Origin: Fluviicola chungangensis
Lineage (GTDB): Bacteria > Bacteroidota > Bacteroidia > Flavobacteriales_D > Crocinitomicaceae
NCBI RefSeq assembly: GCF_007558725.1
Contig: NZ_VLPL01000003.1
Coordinates: 310,001 to 374,000, forward strand
Direction of reading: 5' to 3'
DNA: 64,000 nt
In this document: piece after piece, positions 1 through 8,110 of the stretch
Position numbering within the stretch: the stretch's first letter is position 1
Layout: each line of letters opens with the position of its first letter
Notes under the pieces: model-generated
Database searches by the model: none
Told to the model about the DNA's origin: nothing
The model's input: only the letters and a program-made list of their open reading frames with translations
Position numbers and translations under genes: made by a program

Positions 1-1188
1 AGTTCTGCGGACAAGGCATTGGTGGAATCGTACGAAAACTGGTCACCGAATACATCCGGAGACGGGTGGTCGCGTTTGGAAGAACAGCTTTCCAGGGAAC
101 GCGTTTGGACCCGATTGAATACAACATTAAGTTACCCGGTTACAACCCGTATTCCATGGATGAAAATGGCGGCAGCTTCTGTGTTGTTTATTTTCCTTGC
201 ATTCTATACGGATTACCAGTTTACATCGAACAGGGAGTCGTCCAATTTTGCCGGTGTGACTTCAACTGAAAGCACTTCAAATTCAACCGGAAATAACAAT
301 CGAGCTATTGCATCTGTAAATGGAACACATGCGGTTTTCAATAAAGGAATGAATGCACTTCCTAAACAAGGAAATGCTCAGAAACTGATGGCTGCTGCAA
401 ACAACAAGCAAACGAACAGTCCGAATGGTTTAGGGAATCCGGAACAAACCAACGGAAATCAGAATAATGTACTGATCGCAAATGCGAATGACAATAACCG
501 TGGAACTGAAACGACTTCTTCAAATACAGTAAGTGAAGAGAACACAACTGCAAACGATCTGGCTTCATTGGATGAACTTCCTGCAAGAGCACCGGGAACA
601 ATTTCTGAGCCAGGTGTGATCGGGGATTTTGACTTCCTTCCGTTCCAGGCGCCATTCAAACCGCGATTCAGTGTACTGGTTGGTGGACAATTCTCCTTTA
701 TCAATGAGAAAAACCGCGATGCATTCTCCAGCTCACTTCCTTCTATGGGAATTGCAGCAGATGCACAATACCATGCATACCTGAGAAAGTGGCGATTTAC
801 ACAGGATCTTGGATTCAGCCAGTATGCGCAATCCAATGGAAGTTATGTGAATGGACGTTATACGAATTCAAGCCAAAAACTGAATACGATCCACCTGATG
901 TCTTCTGTGGGATACACTTTCAAAGGAGTGACTTTTTATGGTGGAATTGCTGTCAATCGGTTGTTGAACGGATATGAAGAGAACAGAACAGCGATTACCA
1001 ACGTGTATAATTCGAAGAAACTACAGATCGGTGCGATGGCCGGAGTGGATTATCATTTCACGCCATTCCGGAATAAAACGGCATTGGGCTTAGGCGTTCA
1101 ATACCAGTTTGTTTCCAGGCTGAAAAGTGAGAATACGGTATTCAATGACATACAAGGGGTGAAGCTCCAGTTAAAATATTCATTTTAG
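1..1188 (+). CDS. Outer-membrane beta-barrel protein with N-terminal membrane anchor (5' partial)
   Basis: The reading frame is open from base 1, so the true start lies upstream; a TTG at 19 is not a convincing start. What is visible is a hydrophilic N-terminal part, one hydrophobic segment (AAASVLFIFLAFYTDYQF, around residue 55 of the visible part), a long Asn/Thr/Ser-rich linker, and a C-terminal region of alternating aromatic/hydrophobic beta-strands ending in LKYSF, typical of a small outer-membrane beta-barrel. In Bacteroidota such proteins (cytoplasmic head, single inner-membrane helix, periplasmic linker, porin-like tail) often follow an ECF sigma factor gene and may act as its anti-sigma partner; that is an inference here because the upstream gene is outside the window. 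Stop is TAG at 1186-1188. Confidence 0.7.
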   Translation, partial: SSADKALVESYENWSPNTSGDGWSRLEEQLSRERVWTRLNTTLSYPVTTRIPWMKMAAASVLFIFLAFYTDYQFTSNRESSNFAGVTSTESTSNSTGNNNRAIASVNGTHAVFNKGMNALPKQGNAQKLMAAANNKQTNSPNGLGNPEQTNGNQNNVLIANANDNNRGTETTSSNTVSEENTTANDLASLDELPARAPGTISEPGVIGDFDFLPFQAPFKPRFSVLVGGQFSFINEKNRDAFSSSLPSMGIAADAQYHAYLRKWRFTQDLGFSQYAQSNGSYVNGRYTNSSQKLNTIHLMSSVGYTFKGVTFYGGIAVNRLLNGYEENRTAITNVYNSKKLQIGAMAGVDYHFTPFRNKTALGLGVQYQFVSRLKSENTVFNDIQGVKLQLKYSF

Positions 1189-1224
1189 TTTCCAACCTTT
1201 CAAAATGAAATGCATCTAAGGGGT
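1189..1224 (+). promoter_or_regulatory. Candidate ECF-sigma-type promoter (copy A)
   Basis: The 36 bases directly after the stop of the first gene match 27 of 36 bases, without gaps, with 20948-20983. Both begin TTTCCAACCTTT, have AACC and CATC separated by exactly 15 bases, and end AGGGGT. This layout resembles Bacteroidota ECF sigma promoters (AACC-like -35, CGTC/CATC-like -10). No ORF follows; a structured stretch and a terminator do. The assignment to an ECF sigma factor is an inference. Confidence 0.4.
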
Positions 1225-1360
1225 AAGAAAGATATTTATTTCGTTGTCAACTTCTCCAAAGGAGTTTGAAAAATTACTACAGCTCAAAGCGATAACGAAA
1301 TAGTCGAGGCAAGGTAGAACTGGCTTGAACAAAAGTCCCGCGTAAGTGGGACTTTTTTGT
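1225..1360 (+). ncRNA. Candidate small RNA, structured and ORF-free
   Basis: Between the promoter-like element and a strong terminator there is no reading frame of note. Bases 1237-1248 (TATTTCGTTGTC) pair with 1291-1302 (GATAACGAAATA), a 12-bp stem with one G-U pair. It encloses a small CTCC-AAA-GGAG hairpin (1254-1264). The 3' end would be the terminator hairpin at 1331-1356. It could instead be the 3' untranslated region of the upstream gene. Confidence 0.35.
1331..1356 (+). terminator. Rho-independent terminator
   Basis: AAAAGTCCCGC, loop GTAA, GTGGGACTTTT followed by further T residues. It closes transcription from the first gene and/or the small RNA candidate. Confidence 0.8.
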
Positions 1361-1371
1361 TTCCCCATTTA

Positions 1372-1403
1372 TCTCCCGCTGATTTCGCTGATGGCGCGGA
1401 TTT
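1372..1403 (+). repeat. Dispersed intergenic repeat, 'CTCCCGCTGAT' family, copy 1
   Basis: Starts CTCCCGCTGATTTCGCTGAT and ends GCGCGGATT. A close copy lies at 3620-3650 and a related inverted copy at 3687-3715. Similar GC-rich intergenic elements recur in many Bacteroidota genomes. No ORF. Confidence 0.55.
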
Positions 1404-1500
1404 TTTTACCACAAATGCAAATATCAATGACACCTAATGGTCGCTGTAATTTCAATTTGATTGATTTTTTGATTTGCATTTCAGGTGATTAAAAAATAAT

Positions 1501-1529
1501 TTGGTTTAAAAGTGTTTTTCTCACATTTG
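1501..1529 (+). promoter_or_regulatory. Weak candidate promoter for the subtilisin-like gene
   Basis: TTG at 1501-1503, 18 bases, then CACATTTG at 1522-1529, one base from the Bacteroidota -7 consensus TAnnTTTG. The start codon is 38 bases downstream. Confidence 0.3.
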
Positions 1530-1566
1530 TTAGTATATTCATAGCCAGAAACTTAATGCTATTCAC

Positions 1567-3570
1567 ATGAGAACAACTATTCTAGCAACCTTGCTATTCC
1601 TTCTTGGATTTTCCAATTTTTCGTACACCCAAAACATAGACAGTGTTTTCTACTATAATGAAGATGGAACTAAAAGTTGGTGGTACTTGCAACCGGATGT
1701 TTTATTATTTAGATGTCAAAATGATAGTGCATACACAGGCTGGATCGATACGGTGGTGATTGATGAATTAAATTTCGGTTTTGACGATTTAGAGAATTTC
1801 AACGAGATTTTACTCAACAGCAATGCCACGCTTCAAGACTTTATGGATTTGAAAGACTCGATTATCAATTCCGGGCAGTTTAGTATTTTTGCTCCAGTTT
1901 TGACGCAATATCCCTATGATCAGAATGTGCAGCAATTGTATTACCGAACGGATGACCAGGTGTTGGTCACGTTTCACGATCCCTTAATTGACTCGCTAAC
2001 TGTAGATAGTTTGATGAACGAATACAGTTTAGAGTTGGTACATAAACCGTCTATAAATCTGGATGACGATGTAAGTTGGACCTATATTTTCAGAATGGTG
2101 GGAAAACCGGATACGATTATGAACAGTATGATTTTGGCGAATATGTTGTATTTGTACGAGTCAAACCTGGTGAAAATTGCACAGCCGAATATTATAGGAG
2201 GTGATCCTATGGATTGCGAATTGGTAGGTGAAACGTCATTAAATCCGAATGCAACACATGGAACCTGGCATATTGATAACAATGGAGGAGTCATCTGGAA
2301 TGGAATGAACGGAACAGTGGATGCGGATGCAGATATTTGTGAGTGTTGGGAAGAAGGATTTACCGGGGAGGGAATTAAAATCGGAATTATTGATGTGGGC
2401 GGGTTTGAATACGATCATCCGGATTTAGCCAATTTGGCTCCGGGTTATGACTGTACTGTAAATAATGGGAGTCACTTCACCACGAATACCTATACCGATT
2501 ACGATGGTCATGGAATGGCAGTGGCAGGTGTAATTGGAGCAACTCCCAATAACAATAGTAATGGAGATAAAATAGCTGTTGGTGTTGCTTATAATGCGGA
2601 GATTCATCCTTATTTGGTTGGAACCAATATTTCAGCTGCTCATGTAGTGATCGCCTTACAAAAAGCAATTGAAGATGAAGTGGATATAATCAATATGAGC
2701 TTCGTTATTGCACATAATTCCAATATAGTAAATGAATTAAATAATGCCCGTTTGATAGGTAGAAACAATCTTGGAATTGTTTTGATCGCTTCTGTTGGTG
2801 AGTGGCCTCCTAATAGTCCGAATGATGGAAATTTTCCCGCAAATCAAATAGGTGTAATAGGAGTTGGAGCGACAAATCCAACGGATGTTGTCGTTGGACA
2901 TTATGCTGATCCAACCATTTCTTGGACTACTACCAATGGAATTAATTTTTCAGCTAATGGGCCCCCTTCGTATGGTTACGATGTTGTTGCTCCTGGTGAA
3001 TTGATCCAAACAATCGATTTACAAGGAAGTGATGGCTATAATTCTAGTGATTATGTTGTAAAAACAGGAACTTCATTTGCAAGTGCACTCGTCTCCGCTA
3101 TTGCAGCTCTTATTTTGGAGAAGAATCCGACTTTAACGAATAATGAGATCACACAATTTCTTAGAGATGGTGCGGATAAAGTTCACGATTTCAATTTATA
3201 TCCTACTACAGGACTTGGAATGTATGTTTATGATGCTTTTCCAGGAACACCTGGTTTTGATATATCAGCTTTTTATGGCCGTGTAAGCTGTATTAACTCA
3301 CTCAATGAAGTAGTAGGTTTACCGGAGGTTCATTTGGATGAATTGAACATTGCCAGAATTAGTGATCATTTGTATGAATTGAAGCTGGATAAACTGACAG
3401 GGAACCAAAACCTGAAATTGTACAATACCTTGGGAGAATTGGTTTGGGAAACCGGAACTTTGAATTCTATGAACACACTGATATCTCTGGAGAATTATAG
3501 TAATGGAATGTATATTCTGAATTTGTATGATAAAGGTACTTTGAGTGCTAACTCGAAATTGGTGAGATAA
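1567..3570 (+). CDS. Subtilisin-like S8 serine protease with T9SS type A sorting domain
   Basis: A secreted peptidase of 667 residues. The N-terminus is a signal peptide (about residues 1-21, ending SYTQ). An N-terminal propeptide-like region follows to about residue 260. The peptidase S8 domain carries the full triad: Asp276 in GIIDVGG, His315 in DGHGMAVAG, and Ser503 in TGTSFASA. The last ~80 residues form a type A T9SS C-terminal domain (LKLYNTLGELVW, then GMYILNLYD, ending KLVR), which directs export across the outer membrane and possible attachment at the cell surface. Expected role is extracellular proteolysis, for nutrient use or processing of surface proteins. The ATG at 1567 has no Shine-Dalgarno sequence, as usual in this phylum. 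Single gene, bounded by terminators. Confidence 0.93.
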   Translation: MRTTILATLLFLLGFSNFSYTQNIDSVFYYNEDGTKSWWYLQPDVLLFRCQNDSAYTGWIDTVVIDELNFGFDDLENFNEILLNSNATLQDFMDLKDSIINSGQFSIFAPVLTQYPYDQNVQQLYYRTDDQVLVTFHDPLIDSLTVDSLMNEYSLELVHKPSINLDDDVSWTYIFRMVGKPDTIMNSMILANMLYLYESNLVKIAQPNIIGGDPMDCELVGETSLNPNATHGTWHIDNNGGVIWNGMNGTVDADADICECWEEGFTGEGIKIGIIDVGGFEYDHPDLANLAPGYDCTVNNGSHFTTNTYTDYDGHGMAVAGVIGATPNNNSNGDKIAVGVAYNAEIHPYLVGTNISAAHVVIALQKAIEDEVDIINMSFVIAHNSNIVNELNNARLIGRNNLGIVLIASVGEWPPNSPNDGNFPANQIGVIGVGATNPTDVVVGHYADPTISWTTTNGINFSANGPPSYGYDVVAPGELIQTIDLQGSDGYNSSDYVVKTGTSFASALVSAIAALILEKNPTLTNNEITQFLRDGADKVHDFNLYPTTGLGMYVYDAFPGTPGFDISAFYGRVSCINSLNEVVGLPEVHLDELNIARISDHLYELKLDKLTGNQNLKLYNTLGELVWETGTLNSMNTLISLENYSNGMYILNLYDKGTLSANSKLVR

Positions 3571-3580
3571 AATGTTTTAG

Positions 3581-3614
3581 AAAGGTCTCCCGAATTTTCG
3601 GGGGACTTTTTTTG
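3581..3614 (+). terminator. Rho-independent terminator of the protease gene
   Basis: GGTCTCCCGAA paired with TTCGGGGGAC, followed by a run of seven T, 11 bases after the stop codon. Confidence 0.8.
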
Positions 3615-3617
3615 TTT

Positions 3618-3650
3618 GTCTCCCGCTGATTACGCTAATGCCGCGGATTC
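3618..3650 (+). repeat. Dispersed intergenic repeat, 'CTCCCGCTGAT' family, copy 2
   Basis: CTCCCGCTGATTACGCTAAT followed by GCCGCGGATT. Nearly the same as 1372-1403, and forms an inverted pair with 3687-3715 across a 36-base spacer. It lies between two convergent genes. Confidence 0.55.
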
Positions 3651-3686
3651 ATTATAAGCTACTCAATAAAGCAAAACACATGTAAT

Positions 3687-3715
3687 ATCTGCGTAATCCG
3701 CGCGATCTGCGGGAG
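3687..3715 (-). repeat. Dispersed intergenic repeat, 'CTCCCGCTGAT' family, copy 3 (inverted)
   Basis: Read on the minus strand it starts GCTCCCGCAGAT and ends GGATTACGCAGA. It abuts the TAG stop codon of tlyA with no gap, so it forms the beginning of that gene's 3' untranslated region. Confidence 0.5.
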
Positions 3716-4447
3716 CTATTTTTTAACTGCGTACATCAGGAATTCCTTGTTCCCGTCTCCTCCAATAATCGGAGAATCAATAATTCCCTTCACTTCAAAA
3801 TGCGAATCCACAGCCGCTTTTTCGATCCGCTTTAAGACTTCCGGGTAAACAGCGGCACTTTTCACCACGCCGTGTTTGTTCAGGAAGCGTTTTTCCAATT
3901 CAAACTGCGGTTTAATCAATGCAACCAGGATTCCGCCTTCTTTTACGAAAGAACCGGTAAACGGAAGCACTTTTTCCAGTGAAATAAAGGAAACGTCAAT
4001 TACAATCCCATCAACCGGTTGGGGAATATGAGCCGTTGTCAATTCGCGGATATGTGTTTTCTCGATATTTGTAATGGAAGGATTAGTTCGGATGCGTTCG
4101 TGCAATTGTCCATGACCTACATCCACGCAAAAAACATGTTTGGCACCTTTGCTGAGCAATACTTCGGTGAAACCACCAGTAGAAGCTCCCAGGTCAATGT
4201 ATGTTTTATCTGCGACGTCTATTTGGAAGTGTTCGATCGCTTTCAGTAATTTCAATGCTCCTCTTGAAACCCAGGTCAGTTCTTCATTTAGCATTAGGAT
4301 TTTGGAATCAATCGCGATCTTCTTTCCGGGTTTTTCCACAGAAATGCCGTTAACGAGTACATCGCCGTTTTTGATCAGCTCTTCACCTCGTGTCCTGGAG
4401 GTTACCAATCCGCGATCAACCAATAGTTTATCCAAACGTTCTTCCAT
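3716..4447 (-). CDS. tlyA: TlyA family rRNA (cytidine-2'-O)-methyltransferase
   Basis: 243 residues, normal for the family. The N-terminus is an S4 RNA-binding domain (about residues 3-60: RLDKLLVDRGLVTSR, NGDVLVNG). It is followed by an FtsJ-like Rossmann methyltransferase domain with the SAM-binding motif DLGASTGGFTEVLL and the acidic strand VFCVDVG. Members methylate 2'-hydroxyls of rRNA cytidines; older annotations call them haemolysin A. The exact target in this organism is inference. The start at 4447 is supported by a -7 element TAACTTTG only a few bases upstream, which leaves a very short leader. The gene stands alone, facing the protease gene. Confidence 0.93.
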   Translation of the reverse strand: MEERLDKLLVDRGLVTSRTRGEELIKNGDVLVNGISVEKPGKKIAIDSKILMLNEELTWVSRGALKLLKAIEHFQIDVADKTYIDLGASTGGFTEVLLSKGAKHVFCVDVGHGQLHERIRTNPSITNIEKTHIRELTTAHIPQPVDGIVIDVSFISLEKVLPFTGSFVKEGGILVALIKPQFELEKRFLNKHGVVKSAAVYPEVLKRIEKAAVDSHFEVKGIIDSPIIGGDGNKEFLMYAVKK

Positions 4448-4451
4448 GTTG

Positions 4452-4459
4452 CAAAGTTA
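4452..4459 (-). promoter_or_regulatory. -7 promoter element of tlyA
   Basis: Minus-strand TAACTTTG matches the Bacteroidota TAnnTTTG consensus, 4 bases before the ATG. No clear TTG -33 element at the right distance. Confidence 0.5.
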
Positions 4460-4918
4460 GTTTAAATAATTACGTCCTGATGATTTCGGTATTCTAATTC
4501 CGAAGGTTGAATAGGGAGGAAGAAGTGTTGAAATGCAATGGACTAACTGGTTTACGGTTAAGTCAATCGGACAAAACCAATGTGGAGCTATAAGCATGTT
4601 AGTAAACTTACTTACAGATAACGCGTTTTTTATTAGAACTGTTTTTCTGAAGCTTCTAACCAACGGCTTATCCGCCTGAATTGGGAAAAAGTGATTGGTC
4701 CTGATCCGGTTTTGGTAGCTTTTAAGTAAATTATTCAGAGAGCGTGAAGGAAGAAAAAGAATACATTTTTTAACCGTAAAATTAAAATATGAAAAGTGGA
4801 CAGGATTTATTTAACAAACCAAACCGTGTTTTCACCTAATCTCAATAAAATCAATGGGATAGGCAACTAATTCGCGCATTTACACGTCTACTTTTTAGAT
4901 AATTCTGAAAGCGTTAAT
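4460..4918. other. Intergenic region between divergent genes
   Basis: About 460 bases upstream of two divergently transcribed genes. A 68-codon minus-strand frame (4457-4663) overlaps the tlyA promoter, has no family resemblance and no signal peptide, and is not supported. Apart from the promoter elements at both ends I see no RNA gene or clear repeat here. Confidence 0.4.
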
Positions 4919-4926
4919 TATCTTTG
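4919..4926 (+). promoter_or_regulatory. -7 promoter element of the type B adhesin gene
   Basis: TATCTTTG matches TAnnTTTG and lies 22 bases before the ATG at 4949. Confidence 0.45.
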
Positions 4927-4948
4927 TCATACATTAATTGGACACTAC

Positions 4949-6733
4949 ATGAAACTACTAACGGGTGCGCTGCTACCGGCACTATTTTTACCTCTTTGTT
5001 CCATGGGACAGATTCTCTATTCAAATGGTGCTTTGCTTACCATTTCTGCGGGAACATTGGTCCAAATAAACGGGGGTGCTGAGCTGGCTCAAACAACGAC
5101 TTTGACCAATGAAGGTTCTGTCACGATTACAAAGAATTCGACTTTTCCAAATCCGGGAACATTTAAAATAGGGAACAATTCCGCGGTCAGTGGAAATGGA
5201 TTTTACCTGGTTGAACAGGATTGGGTAAATGACGGAATATTCAACTTTGGAACATCAACCGTTACTTTGTTCGGAAATACCCAACAATTTATTACTTCCA
5301 CCAATGGAGTTTCAACGGTTTTTAATAACCTGGTTCTTACCGGAGCAGGAGTGGGGAATAACAGGAAAAAGACTCTGCAGAGCGTCAATGCATCTACCGG
5401 TGCATCCGGAACTCTCCAGCTGAATGACCGGGAATTGGAGACACAAACAAATTCGTTTTTTGTTTTAAATCCGGCTGTTTCAGCAGTTACTTATTCCAAT
5501 GTGTTTGGATCTGAAGGGTTTGTCAGCAGCTTGGAGCCGGGAACACTTTCCCGGATCACCAATTTCGCAAATACGTATATTTTCCCGACAGGTTCAAGTG
5601 CTGGAACGCTGCGTTTCCGACCGGTTGAATTGACCCCTCAAACAAATGTAGGATCGGAATACACCGTTCGCTTCAATAATTATGATGCCAATACGGATGC
5701 ATTTGACCGTACGCAGACGGATGGGAACATGTGTGCCCTGAATCCGGCATACTATCATTCGATTGAACGTTTAATAGGTAATGCGCCGACGGACATTCGG
5801 TTGTTTTATGTCATCGCTGACGACGGCGACTGGACGGGAATGTCTCATTGGAGAACAGCAAGTTCCGATTGGAATGATATGCCGGCTACGTCATCGAACA
5901 TTAGCGGTGGATTTACTACGCGAACTAAAACTGCCTGGACTTTTGCAAATCCGGGATTTCCTTATATTTTGTCCACAAGTAAACCGGGACCTCCTGCTTT
6001 GAATTGCCCGTCAATTTGTGAGAATTCCTTTAACAATGTCTTTTCCGTGAATGGGGGATCGGGAAATTTTCAATGGACCTTTCCTTCAAACGGAACCATT
6101 ACTTCAGGACAGGGAACAGCTACTGTACTTGTTGACTGGAACACCGGAAGCGGGGAGATAACGGTTGTTGATATGGGATCAAACGGATGCAGTTCACAAC
6201 CAGGGACCTGTACACCAATCATTAAACCGTCTCCTGCAGCACAATTTTCGTACACGGAAGAAGGAACAAATTACAGCTTTACGGATGAAACTGCAGGTTC
6301 AATCACTGCATGGAACTGGACGTTTGGTGACGGACAGGGTTCTTCCAGTCAGAACCCGGTGCATGTATACGAAGATAACGGGGATTCTTATTCGGTAACC
6401 TTGCAGGTAACAGCAACAAATGGTTGTATGGCGAGCCTTACTCAACTAATCGAAATTTTCCAGGATATTACTGTTCCGAACATCATTACTCCAAATGACG
6501 ATGGGACAAACGACTTTTTCTTAATCAAAACAGCAGGAATTAAATCGTATGACCTGATCATCGTTAACCGCTGGGGAAATACCGTTTTTACGTCAAGTGA
6601 CCCGACTGTGATCTGGGATGGGAAAAGCGATGGAAAACCGGTAGATGAAGGCGTTTATTTCTATAAACTAAAAGCTTCCTCCGCTACCAAAGAATACAAC
6701 TATCAAGGCAACGTAACAGTTGTCAGAAACTAA
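4949..6733 (+). CDS. Secreted PKD-domain protein with T9SS type B (gliding-type) C-terminal domain
   Basis: 594 residues with a signal peptide (1-21, ending CSMGQ). The first two thirds are Ser/Thr/Asn-rich beta structure without a domain I can name. A PKD domain lies at about 435-505 (WNWTFGDG motif). The last ~85 residues are a gliding-motility-associated C-terminal domain (CHU_C, type B sorting signal): VPNIITPNDDGTNDFF, VNRWGNTVF, WDGKSDGKPVDEGVYFYKL. Such proteins are exported by T9SS and sit on the cell surface as adhesins or matrix proteins. It is followed after 12 bases by the collagen-like gene, so the two are probably co-transcribed. No enzymatic motif is visible. Confidence 0.88.
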   Translation: MKLLTGALLPALFLPLCSMGQILYSNGALLTISAGTLVQINGGAELAQTTTLTNEGSVTITKNSTFPNPGTFKIGNNSAVSGNGFYLVEQDWVNDGIFNFGTSTVTLFGNTQQFITSTNGVSTVFNNLVLTGAGVGNNRKKTLQSVNASTGASGTLQLNDRELETQTNSFFVLNPAVSAVTYSNVFGSEGFVSSLEPGTLSRITNFANTYIFPTGSSAGTLRFRPVELTPQTNVGSEYTVRFNNYDANTDAFDRTQTDGNMCALNPAYYHSIERLIGNAPTDIRLFYVIADDGDWTGMSHWRTASSDWNDMPATSSNISGGFTTRTKTAWTFANPGFPYILSTSKPGPPALNCPSICENSFNNVFSVNGGSGNFQWTFPSNGTITSGQGTATVLVDWNTGSGEITVVDMGSNGCSSQPGTCTPIIKPSPAAQFSYTEEGTNYSFTDETAGSITAWNWTFGDGQGSSSQNPVHVYEDNGDSYSVTLQVTATNGCMASLTQLIEIFQDITVPNIITPNDDGTNDFFLIKTAGIKSYDLIIVNRWGNTVFTSSDPTVIWDGKSDGKPVDEGVYFYKLKASSATKEYNYQGNVTVVRN

Positions 6734-6745
6734 TCAAAAAGTACT

Positions 6746-7765
6746 ATGCAACAAAAACAGAACTTTATTGCAGCTATCGCATTCGTATTCGGATTGAATG
6801 TGGTGCATGCTCAGAACAATGTCGGGATCGGAACGACTACCCCGAATCCGAACGCCATTTTGGAAATGCAGTCAACCAGCCAGGGAGTTCTGGTACCAAG
6901 GATGACAACGGTTCAACGAAATGCAATAGCCGCTCCAACCGAAGGATTGCTGGTTTATGATATTGATGTGAATTGCTTCTTCTTTTACGAAAGCAGTACG
7001 ACATCCTGGTTAAGTTTATGCAATGCCGGTGGAGTTGGTCCGGCTGGTCCACAAGGCCCGGCAGGTCCCGCTGGTCCGACAGGTGCTACAGGAGCAACCG
7101 GTCCGCAAGGTCCTGCGGGAGCAAATGGTATGGATGGTGCTGCAGGTCCGACTGGTCCTCAGGGTCCTCAAGGTCCTGCGGGAACAAATGGGGTGGATGG
7201 TGTAGCCGGCCCACAAGGCCCAATTGGTGCAACTGGTCCACAAGGTCCAGCGGGTCCGGCAGGTGCTACGGGAGCAACAGGAGCGACCGGTCCGGCAGGA
7301 GCAACGGGGGCAACGGGTCCGCAAGGCCCTCCGGGAGTGATTAATAAATATCACGTGTATGGAACATCGGGAAGAGCAGGAGTGAACACTACCGCATTAA
7401 CGGTGCAACCGGGAATGACTCAGACCTTTACATTATCAGCTACTTCGACAGTGATTATTTGGGCGACTATTGGAGCTTTAAACACTACTTTGACAACTAC
7501 TGGTTATTCAACTGTTGATATGGTAGTGCATGTGGACGGGAACCCTTTGGCAAATGGGGGATGGAACCGTATGTTCATTACAAATACGTCTGCTACAACA
7601 GGTTTGGGGAACTGTGCTATCAATACAATGATCACACTTCCTGCAGGTATACATACAATTGATCTGAGAACAAACCGTTCTTCAGGAACTTCGGTTGTAA
7701 CGATCGGTGGAAACTCTGCTTTGGAAGTGAATCCGGGAGAGTTGACAATTATGGTGTTAAACTAA
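6746..7765 (+). CDS. Collagen-like (Gly-X-Y) repeat secreted protein
   Basis: 339 residues. A signal peptide (about 1-22, ending VVHAQ) is followed by a segment common in secreted Bacteroidota proteins ([16 protein letters not shown], then GVLVPRMT and GLLVYD), which resembles the start of phage-tail-fibre-like surface proteins. Residues 98-196 are 33 uninterrupted Gly-X-Y triplets (GPA, GPQ, GAT, GPT types), a bacterial collagen-like triple helix. The C-terminal ~140 residues look like a beta-rich trimeric head. It probably forms a trimer: stalk plus head, displayed outside the cell. No T9SS sorting domain is visible at the C-terminus, so its export route is open. It lies between the type B adhesin and a small secreted protein, in one likely operon. 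Confidence 0.85.
   Translation: MQQKQNFIAAIAFVFGLNVVHAQNNVGIGTTTPNPNAILEMQSTSQGVLVPRMTTVQRNAIAAPTEGLLVYDIDVNCFFFYESSTTSWLSLCNAGGVGPAGPQGPAGPAGPTGATGATGPQGPAGANGMDGAAGPTGPQGPQGPAGTNGVDGVAGPQGPIGATGPQGPAGPAGATGATGATGPAGATGATGPQGPPGVINKYHVYGTSGRAGVNTTALTVQPGMTQTFTLSATSTVIIWATIGALNTTLTTTGYSTVDMVVHVDGNPLANGGWNRMFITNTSATTGLGNCAINTMITLPAGIHTIDLRTNRSSGTSVVTIGGNSALEVNPGELTIMVLN
7037..7333 (+). repeat. In-frame collagen-like triplet repeats
   Basis: 297 bases coding 33 Gly-X-Y triplets; the DNA repeats short blocks such as GGTCCGGCAGG and GGAGCAACG. Long antisense frames here are by-products of the repeat. Confidence 0.9.
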
Positions 7766-7778
7766 ATAAGTATTGATC

Positions 7779-8039
7779 ATGAAGCAATTTTTAGTATTGA
7801 TCGGACTGTTTGTATGCTCGACAGCTGCTTTCTCTCAACAGCAGATTTCGAATGCAAAAAAACTACCTCCGGCTCCGGTAGAAGCAAACACAAGTCAATT
7901 GCAAGTTTCGGATTCTATTGGTGTAAATTCTGCAACCAAGCAAATAAATCTGATTTCTCCTGTCGTGCCTAAAGAGAATCAGGACTCCAATAGCCAGGAA
8001 AAACCTGTTTTGAACTCTACAAATAGAAAACCGGAATAG
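7779..8039 (+). CDS. Small secreted protein of unknown function
   Basis: 86 residues from the ATG at 7779; a TTG six bases earlier is less likely. A clear signal peptide (MKQFLVLIGLFVCSTAAFSQ) is followed by about 65 hydrophilic, Pro/Ser/Asn/Gln-rich residues without cysteines or recognisable fold, probably disordered. It lies 13 bases after the collagen-like gene and is followed by a terminator, so it is the last gene of that operon. I do not recognise a family. Confidence 0.7.
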   Translation: MKQFLVLIGLFVCSTAAFSQQQISNAKKLPPAPVEANTSQLQVSDSIGVNSATKQINLISPVVPKENQDSNSQEKPVLNSTNRKPE

Positions 8040-8062
8040 GTTTCCGGGATAATAGATCATAA

Positions 8063-8095
8063 AAAATCCAGCTGAAAGGCTGGATTTTCTTTTTT
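8063..8095. terminator. Bidirectional terminator between convergent operons
   Basis: AAAATCCAGC, loop TGAAAG, GCTGGATTTT, with T-rich sequence after the stem on the plus strand and a run of T on the minus strand as well. It serves the collagen-like operon and sufD. Confidence 0.8.
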
Positions 8096-8110
8096 TTGAA
8101 AGTATTGTTT

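Noticed and set aside
1225-1360. tRNA or tmRNA-like gene
   Set aside because: No cloverleaf arms or CCA-end layout could be drawn; only the long stem and terminator are supported.
4457-4663. 68-codon minus-strand frame upstream of tlyA
   Set aside because: Overlaps the tlyA promoter and has no recognisable features.
7016-7354. Open frames on the minus strand and in other plus frames across the Gly-X-Y region
   Set aside because: Low-complexity antisense or shifted readings of the collagen-like repeat.
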